This document shows, one piece after another, positions 57,508-64,000 of a stretch of DNA of 64,000 bases. Source of the stretch: Ophiodon elongatus (Eukaryota > Chordata > Actinopteri > Perciformes > Hexagrammidae); the NCBI GenBank assembly GCA_016806645.1, contig JACSYO010002158.1:1525748-1589747 (forward strand), read 5' to 3'. The notes under the pieces were generated by a model, which made no database searches, had not been told where the DNA came from, and saw nothing but the letters and a program-made list of their open reading frames with translations. Numbering within the stretch: the first letter of the stretch is position 1; every line of letters starts with the position of its first letter. The position numbers and the translations under genes are program-made.

Positions 57508-60404
57508 TACACTCAAAAAGATTTGTAGACAATCTCTCCACTGGCTCTTTTGGTCACTTTTGCAATCCTGGCTTTATTTACATCTGGAATTAAAATGTGT
57601 TGTTTATCCAGAATCCATGTGATTTATCTATATTAAGGAACTATTTCACCCACAAAATGATCACAAAAACAGAGACAAGTCTTGATGAATTGAAGTAAAC
57701 GGGGCCCACATTTAACAACAGCAAAAGTGTATATAAACATCTGTATACATTTGGTGTAATTATAGTATAATTCAAGTGTCATTTGTCTGGTTGCATGCTC
57801 ACTACTTCCCAAACACATGCATATTCACTACAACCTAATAACTCTTTGCCCCGACGAGTCAGCAGTGTTTTAAATAATAAGTATTAAGCAGGATAAGTTG
57901 GGAAATAGTGATCACACGACTGGATAAATGAGACTTGGATTGTACTATTAATTTAGATTTGCTGCTGTTATACACGGCCCACTTTTACTTCATCATGACC
58001 ATGATCATGACTTTTCTCTGTTTTGGGATTTTCCATGGAGCCATGTGCTAAAAACTGTTTCCTTGAAGAATTCCAGGCTACACAGGGTGAGTAATTGATA
58101 TAGAAATGGTCATTTGCGGGTTAAAGCATTCCTTTAAAGCTGATGAATGCATTAAAAAGGTGAAATAAATAAAGATATACATCTCAAAGTGAATATCCAA
58201 CCGAGCAAAGCAGGATGATGCGATGATGATGCAACTGCGGTGTTGGTGTTTACACTGGCATGAAATCACGACCAACAGGAAGTCCGAACCGCCTCCCTCA
58301 CCGCGGGGAGCAGCCTGCTGCCGAGAGAAAGGTGGACTCACCGACCTCAGATGTCTTTACGGATCCACTCCGTTTGCTATTTCTTTTTCTGTAGATGAAA
58401 GCATCACAGAGTAGCGAGGGTGGTAAACATGAGCAAGATGCGTGCTGCTGTGAGAGGAACGTCAGAGGAAAGAAGAAAGCAGCTTCAGCAGCACTCCCTG
58501 AGACCTCGAGCTGATCTTAGCCCATCCGTCCACATGAGCCAGCAAAACACTGTTTATGTGTGAAGATGCATCCATGCTCCTGTGTTCGGACCGTGGGAAC
58601 ATTCATTTCATTGCGACTATTATAACGTCTTTGAAGGTGGTATTTCTGGTCTAACATTAGGCTCCATCCTCTTGGGACCCTAAATATTGACTACTAATCT
58701 AATTGGCATCTAACCGTCCGTTTTTGAGATTCCATGCCACAGATCAAAGTACTTCGTGGCCTGAGGTGGACAATCACATCAAGCACCTGGAGGGCCTAAA
58801 CACGGGAAGGGTTCATTCTCTGGAGAGCATGAATGTGCAGTAAATTCCATGTCTCGGTTCCCACTATGTGTTGATATTGGGGTTGTTCGGGGGAAATATT
58901 TGGAGGGAAGATCCTGTGAATGAAAGCAAAGTGCTCGCCCTCATTCCTGGTTGATTACTTTGGAACGTGGACAGTGTTTTCTACTGTTCACCCTCATCAT
59001 CGTCACACCGAGCACCCCGCCAGCCTCGCGCCTCATCGCATCGCATGCTGCTCTGAATGATCGGGCTGCGGTTGACAAGACACTGCGCCTCGCTTTAGAA
59101 GCAGCAGAGTCCCCATCCACAATAATCCTTTTTACATTGATCACTGTCTCTGCTGTCTGATAGACTTATTTCCATTTCTGCAGTGAGACGGTTGACAGAC
59201 TCTTTGGCTTTAAGGTGGACAAATTCATCACCGACTACTTCCAGAGCTTGAGTGGAAGATCAAATATTCCAGTCATCTTGGGTGAATTTAAAATATCTCT
59301 TCAACTCAGACTAATTACACCGTCAAGCTGTTCTCTGCATGTTAATACTTGATGGAAACAGACACGGTGTGTATGAATCATTTCCTCAGACTGGAGTTTG
59401 CAGGAATGAGCTTTTGTGCTACGTTTAAAACCTGCCCAGTTTATTCCCTCGAGCGTCATATCGTCAGAGGTCTTTAGATGTTAAAACATAAGTCTCTAAA
59501 TCTTTCAGGCTGTGGATGAATGGACTTCCAGCGAAGTCCGACCTAGCTCTGCTGTGCAGAGCAGTAGGATGTGGAGGGTATTGTCATCAGCCACTCCGTG
59601 CTTCCTTTCTCCACTTCCTACTTCCTGTCTGGCCAGAAAAGCTAGGGTATTCCTCTGTTAAATGCTGAGAATAAAAATGGTATGCGTGTGTGTGTGCGTG
59701 CATGCTTATTTAGTTATGATCTTCACGAAAAAGTCCCTCCTTCTTTTGTGGCTTGAGAAGTGTCCCACTTTGTGGATAGCTGCATGTATTCCTGTGCAGG
59801 ATGTGGGAGGGTGTGTGTTAATGAGATAATATTATCATAGGTGTATGTTTGTGCAGGTAGAGGATAAGAACAGATGGACAGGCGATAGGAAATGAAGACA
59901 TATTTACATGTCTATGAACTGCTGCTTAGCCAGCTGTTTTTCCGCAATAATGACCATGTGTTTTTCTGTGCACGTGGTTCTATAAAACTTACACAGATTG
60001 TAATCCCAATTTGCTACATGGGAAAGAAAACAATTGAATTCAGGATTCTCACAGCCAGAGGAAAGAAGCTACTCTGAAGTCTGGTGGTCAGGTTGTGGCT
60101 TGATGGGTTTTCTCCCTTTAGCTCTTCTCAGGCTCCTCTCCTCACCAACATCACTGATGCTCGGTAGATGGGTGCCAATGACGTTCTTTGATCACCCGCC
60201 GTAGAGCCCTCCTGTCCTGGGCCGTACACATCATATAACAGTTTGTAATGTTTCCAGTCAGGATGCTTTCTGTTGCCCCTCTGATGAAAACAGAGACTAT
60301 TATATTTACCTTCTGCTATTAGATCCCCAGAAATGCTTTACTAAAGAAGATTTAAGAAGCTTTGGCCCTTTAGTCTAATTACTCAGTATTTACTAGATGC
60401 ACCT

Positions 60405-60890
60405 TCGTCAACAACCACAGCCCCTGCAGGTCATCCACGTGTTGTCTTGAAGACGTTCCTGGTGGCTTTGGCTTTGTGCTTGGGCCCGATGTCTTGTGGA
60501 AAACAAATCTTCTCGCAAAAACTCAACTTTGCTCTCATCAGACGTTTAGAACTCCCTCCATGCTGACTTCTACCGAACTGCAGCTCAGATGTCATGTGAG
60601 GTTTTTTTCTCTAAGAGTGTCTCTCTCTCATAAAGCTGCGACTGATGAAACAAAAGTCTGCTGCACTGTACCCACTGTCTCTAGTGGGTCTCCTTCACGC
60701 ATGCTCCCTTCTTTTGTCTGGAGGCAGCTCTCCAGCTGTCATACGTCTTCAATTTCTTAAAGATTGGTTTAACTGGACTCCAGGGGATGTTCAGTGACTT
60801 GGAAATGTTCTTGTATCCAACTTCTGACTCGTGCTTTTCAATCACACGTTTGAAGAGTTGTTTTGGAGTGTTCTTTTGTCACAATACCGT
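60405..60890 (-). mobile_element. Tc1/mariner transposase remnant
   Basis: On the minus strand, from about 60890 down, the DNA reads LFKRVIEKHESEVGYKNISK then SLNIPWSPVKPIFKKLKTY, matching the paired-like DNA-binding start of Tc1 transposases (LHK.G.GYK.ISK.L......V..I..KWK). At about 60480-60415 it reads FPQDIGPKHKAKATRNVF, matching the FQQDNDPKHTAK...W block that holds the second catalytic Asp. The sequence between is too short for the full catalytic domain and has stops, so this is an internally deleted, inactive copy. No terminal repeats were identified. Confidence 0.65.
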
Positions 60891-61439
60891 CTAGATACAG
60901 GAGTATTTAAGCCACAGTCAAACTGAAATCCCCTGAAAACATTTGCCGGTATTATTATATTTGTAATTAATTCACGGCACTTTGTAGAGATCCATTTTCA
61001 CTTTCTAGGATCTTTTTTGTTGTTGTTGATCAACGTGAAAGTCAAATCTACTTTGACTCACCGTTACTGAAATACTGAAACATGAAAACTTCCGAGGGGT
61101 TGAACACTATACGTAAGTATGCATGTATGTTTTGGTTAGGCGTGAACACACTTCTGACTCCTCCCTCGCCCTGCCAGGATAAACGGGCCTCGCTGCTGAT
61201 TCCCATCAGCGAGCTAGCGGCCGGGCTTTGTGGGCGAGCTGTTTATAGACGGAGGGAATGTCACTGGATTTATGCGGTTAATGCCAAAACAGCTGCTGCC
61301 ATGAATATCTGAGCGCCGCCTCGTAGTTAATGTCCAGACGGTGGCATTCAGGAAGTGTTGCAGGTGAAGGTTGACACAATAGAAAGTGAGCACATAGAAT
61401 AGTGTCAGGCAGTGAGCGGTAATTGTCTTGACACTCTCT

Positions 61440-61592
61440 CACACACACACACACACACATGCACGCCCACACACACACACACACACACACATACATACAC
61501 ACGCACACACACACACCAGCTTCCTCAGTCAGCCGGCTGCTGGCATCGAGTCCATTCTGAGGCCTGGTTGCCATTTATGTTCCAAGCTCTTC

Positions 61593-61628
<36 letters not shown>

Positions 61629-61773
61629 CTGTGTGCGTGTGTTGTATGTGTGTCTTCCTGTGGACCAGTCCCTTGGGACACATAGTCACTTTTCCACACC
61701 CAGTTCCTTTACAGCTCCATCCCCATTCACACTGTCACAGTACGTCACATACACACACACACGAACACACACA

Positions 61774-61839
<66 letters not shown>

Positions 61840-61840
61840 G
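61440..61840. repeat. cluster of AC, TG and AC arrays
   Basis: AC at 61440-61517 with interruptions, TG at 61595-61625, AC at 61751-61840 with AGAC and CAT interruptions. AC and TG runs face each other and could pair. Confidence 0.94.
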
Positions 61841-62164
61841 GCACACACATTGACGGGTTGGTTTGGGAGCTGAACCTGCTGTTACTGGAAGTGAGCTGTG
61901 GGTGGAGTCTGTGTGTGTGAGTGGTGGCAGGATGTACAAGCTTTGGTAAGTGTGTTTGACGGAAGAAAAAATGAATTTGGAAAAGACAAGATGGAGTCAG
62001 GAAATTGGCTTCATTTTACCAGCATGTAATTGAATATTTATTAAACTGATTCAGTTCCTATGACCCCAAACCCACACTATGTTGATCAATGACAGTGTAT
62101 CCAGCGGCTTTCCGGTTTGTTACTTTTGTGTTCACTTGTGATACGGACACAAGCTTACGGTGAT

Positions 62165-62350
62165 CTGTTTGAGTTTTTAAGTTTAGGCATAAAACACTGA
62201 GTGTAGGTTAGGGTAAGGAATGTTCGAGGTCGGGTTAAAATAACTACTTAGTTAAGGTTAAGGGCCGTGCTTAAAACAAACTCCCATTAACTGGAAGCAA
62301 ACAGTCTGTCTCCAATATCAAAGTCCAGAGTTGTTTGTTGAGCCATCCAT
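62165..62350 (+). repeat. GTTAGGTTTAGG-core repeat, copy at 62.2 kb
   Basis: Contains GTGTAGGTTAGGGTAAGGAA, GGTCGGGTTAAAATAACTAC and CTCCCATTAACTGGAAGC. The right part is strongly diverged. Confidence 0.4.
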
Positions 62351-63099
62351 CCACTCCCACCTCCTCCCTCTGTGGCCCTCAGCGTCACAATGCTTCCTGC
62401 TTTGCTCCTGAAGGACAAGACTCAGTTGCTTCAGCTGCTAGAGGGCCAACTTCACACTTCATCTCGAGTGTCTCGCGTCCAGATGAAAACCAGATGAGAC
62501 GTAAGACACTCCACACGTCTCCTTCAGCCTGGTCACAAATCTGTTCTCGGTGTTTCCTGGGTGACATGGAGATACAGGGTTGTCTCTGTACTCCAGTCCA
62601 GAGGCTGGTGCTAATGCACGTAAAGCTGCTTGGTAGAACACCAAGAATAACGTGATAACTTGTAAATGTACAGGCAAATACTCAAAACATACAATAAACG
62701 CTTTGAGTAGCCGAAGAACAACCACGCGAACTGTTTCCGGGGACGCTGAAAAGTGATGCACAGCCTCGGAGATCCCACATAGAAAACTTACAGTTTAGCT
62801 CATTTTCCAGCACCACTCACTGATACATATACTATATACAATAACTGTATGAATTCATGTCCCATTAATGCACATTACTGACTCTGCTTCTTCCCCAAAG
62901 TCTTTGAGCTTTCTCTCCTCACAGGTTTCTATGGATGGTGGTGGCACTTGGACCCTGGTCCCGTCTGACACCCACTGCTGTTATGATTATTATTATTATA
63001 TTATTATTAGCCACATTACCGATACCATTAATGCTTTTATTATCATTAATATTCTACTATAGCCACTGCTGCTGCTGTTATTATTAGCAGTCGTCATTT

Positions 63100-63425
63100 T
63101 TCAATAGTTTTTCTGCTTACGACTCTCATCATATAAATCCTTTATATCATGTGCATTGAATGTGTTGTAACTCTGTTATGCTGTTCATTCTGTACACATG
63201 ACATCTGTTGTACTCTGTCCATCCTGATAGAGGATCCTCCTCTGTTGCTCTCCTGAAGGTTTCTTCCCTTTTTCTCCCCCTCAAAGATTTTTTTTGGGGG
63301 AGTTTTTCCTGAACCGATGTGAGGGTCCCCGGGACAGAGGATGTCGTATGTGTACAGATTGTAAAGCCCTCTGAGGCAAATTTGTGATTTGTGATAACAA
63401 ATGAATTGAATTGAATTAAATTGAA
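63100..63425 (+). repeat. percomorph interspersed repeat with TTGAATTGAA tail
   Basis: Shows TTGTAACTCTGTTATGCTGT, TCATTCTGTACACATGACAT, GGTTTCTTCCCTTTTTCTCC, GGGAGTTTTTCCTGAACCGA, GTACAGATTGTAAAGCCCTC and an ending AATGAATTGAATTGAATTAA. I recognise this as an abundant teleost retroposon 3' end. The short tail repeats suggest LINE or SINE mobilisation; the family is not certain. Confidence 0.6.
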
Positions 63426-64000
63426 CTTCATGAGTTACAAACCATGGCAACAACAAGTATGTCCCAGACGTGTTTGGTCGTATTTTTGTCTGTGTTTTCT
63501 CACTTTGGAGCATTTTCTAAATGGTGAAAATGCTTTAATGTGCTTGGAGCCATTCTCTTAAGATGCGGTGGATTGGGCTCCTAGGGCCACCGTACTTCAG
63601 TGAGTACACAGCAGCAGGACGGTGTGTGAGGGACTGACTCCGAAGTCCAGAGCCCATGTTCATGGCGATGAAGGAAAATGTCCCCCAGTGCAACACTGTG
63701 GCTCATTGGAGCTCTCCAACACAGAGGGAGGAGATATATGCAGCGTTGGACACACAGGCAACACTTGTTAGTACGATTGATTCATTGTTGGTTTTGGTCT
63801 TTTCATGGAATTTGACAAATAAAGAATATCACCAGCCTCATTCTTGGGAAGAAATTAGCTGACAGGAGCTGATATAACTCACCCGAGACTTATCCTTAGG
63901 TTTGGTTTATATATTAAATTCCCAGTATTTATTATTTTCCAGCCCACTACACCAGCTAATACATCCCAAGGTGATCTAGTGAGAGGGTTTAGTGGAGACG

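Larger units (their letters stand above)
49451..64000 (+). other. dhcr7 3' flank; no further gene recognised
   Basis: The dhcr7 3' UTR begins here with G-rich runs at 49458-49497 and 49527-49536. I saw no AATAAA or ATTAAA up to about 51.2 kb, so the 3' end is not placed. Beyond that I find no exon with family resemblance on either strand. The stretch holds interspersed repeats (52955-53395, 54818-56450, 60405-60890, 62165-62350, 63100-63425), a 22-base T run near 51206, and CA/TG arrays at 54391-54425, 57472-57515, 61440-61517, 61595-61625 and 61751-61840. Confidence 0.5.

Noticed and set aside
59182..59352. Open frame SETVDRLFGFKVDKFITDYF after a TTTCTGCAG acceptor-like site
   Set aside because: It looked like an exon, but I could not match it to a family, it has no clear donor in phase and no neighbouring exon. 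An open stretch of 57 codons is common by chance.
1..64000. CRISPR arrays, operons, phage or bacterial defence genes
   Set aside because: Regular short repeats here are microsatellites or transposon pieces, and the genes are spliced vertebrate genes. Nothing prokaryotic was seen.

Overview
The window looks like nuclear DNA of a ray-finned, probably percomorph (spiny-rayed) fish. It carries intron-containing vertebrate genes with GT-AG junctions, very many (CA)n/(TG)n arrays, and numerous degenerate transposable elements of kinds I recognise as common in percomorph genomes. The species cannot be named from the sequence.

Two protein-coding genes are supported. On the minus strand are the first three coding exons of an MTSS-family I-BAR gene, best matched to mtss2 (mtss1l, ABBA): exon 1 at 25916-25984, exon 2 at 6520-6581 and exon 3 at 5850-5923. 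Intron 1 is about 19.3 kb. The gene continues beyond the left edge. On the plus strand is a complete dhcr7 (7-dehydrocholesterol reductase), with a 5' UTR exon ending near 44788 and seven coding exons from 45604 to 49450 encoding 472 residues. The genes are arranged head to head, with about 18.7 kb between their 5' ends. They have unrelated roles: membrane curvature and actin remodelling for mtss2, and the last step of cholesterol synthesis for dhcr7.

Layout: 1-5849, intron 3 of mtss2; 5850-25984, mtss2 exons 1-3 with long introns; 26000-26700, probable mtss2 promoter/5' UTR with a GGA tract, a long CT tract and a CpG-rich stretch; 26.7-44.6 kb, intergenic DNA with a LINE remnant, a SINE, a foldback element and an AT-rich degenerate repeat; 44.57-44.79 kb, dhcr7 promoter and first exon; 45.6-49.45 kb, dhcr7 coding exons; 49.45-64 kb, no recognisable gene, but a local segmental duplication, a Tc1-like transposase remnant and several interspersed repeats.

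I found no prokaryotic or phage features, CRISPR arrays or immune-type systems. The most interesting material is the structured repeats (foldback element, A-B-A'-C-B' duplication, 42.6-43.1 kb AT-rich array), a sterol-type promoter arrangement upstream of dhcr7, and two motifs resembling ZNF143 sites inside mtss2 intron 1. Repeat-family recognition rests on memory of fish genomes and was not checked against a database.
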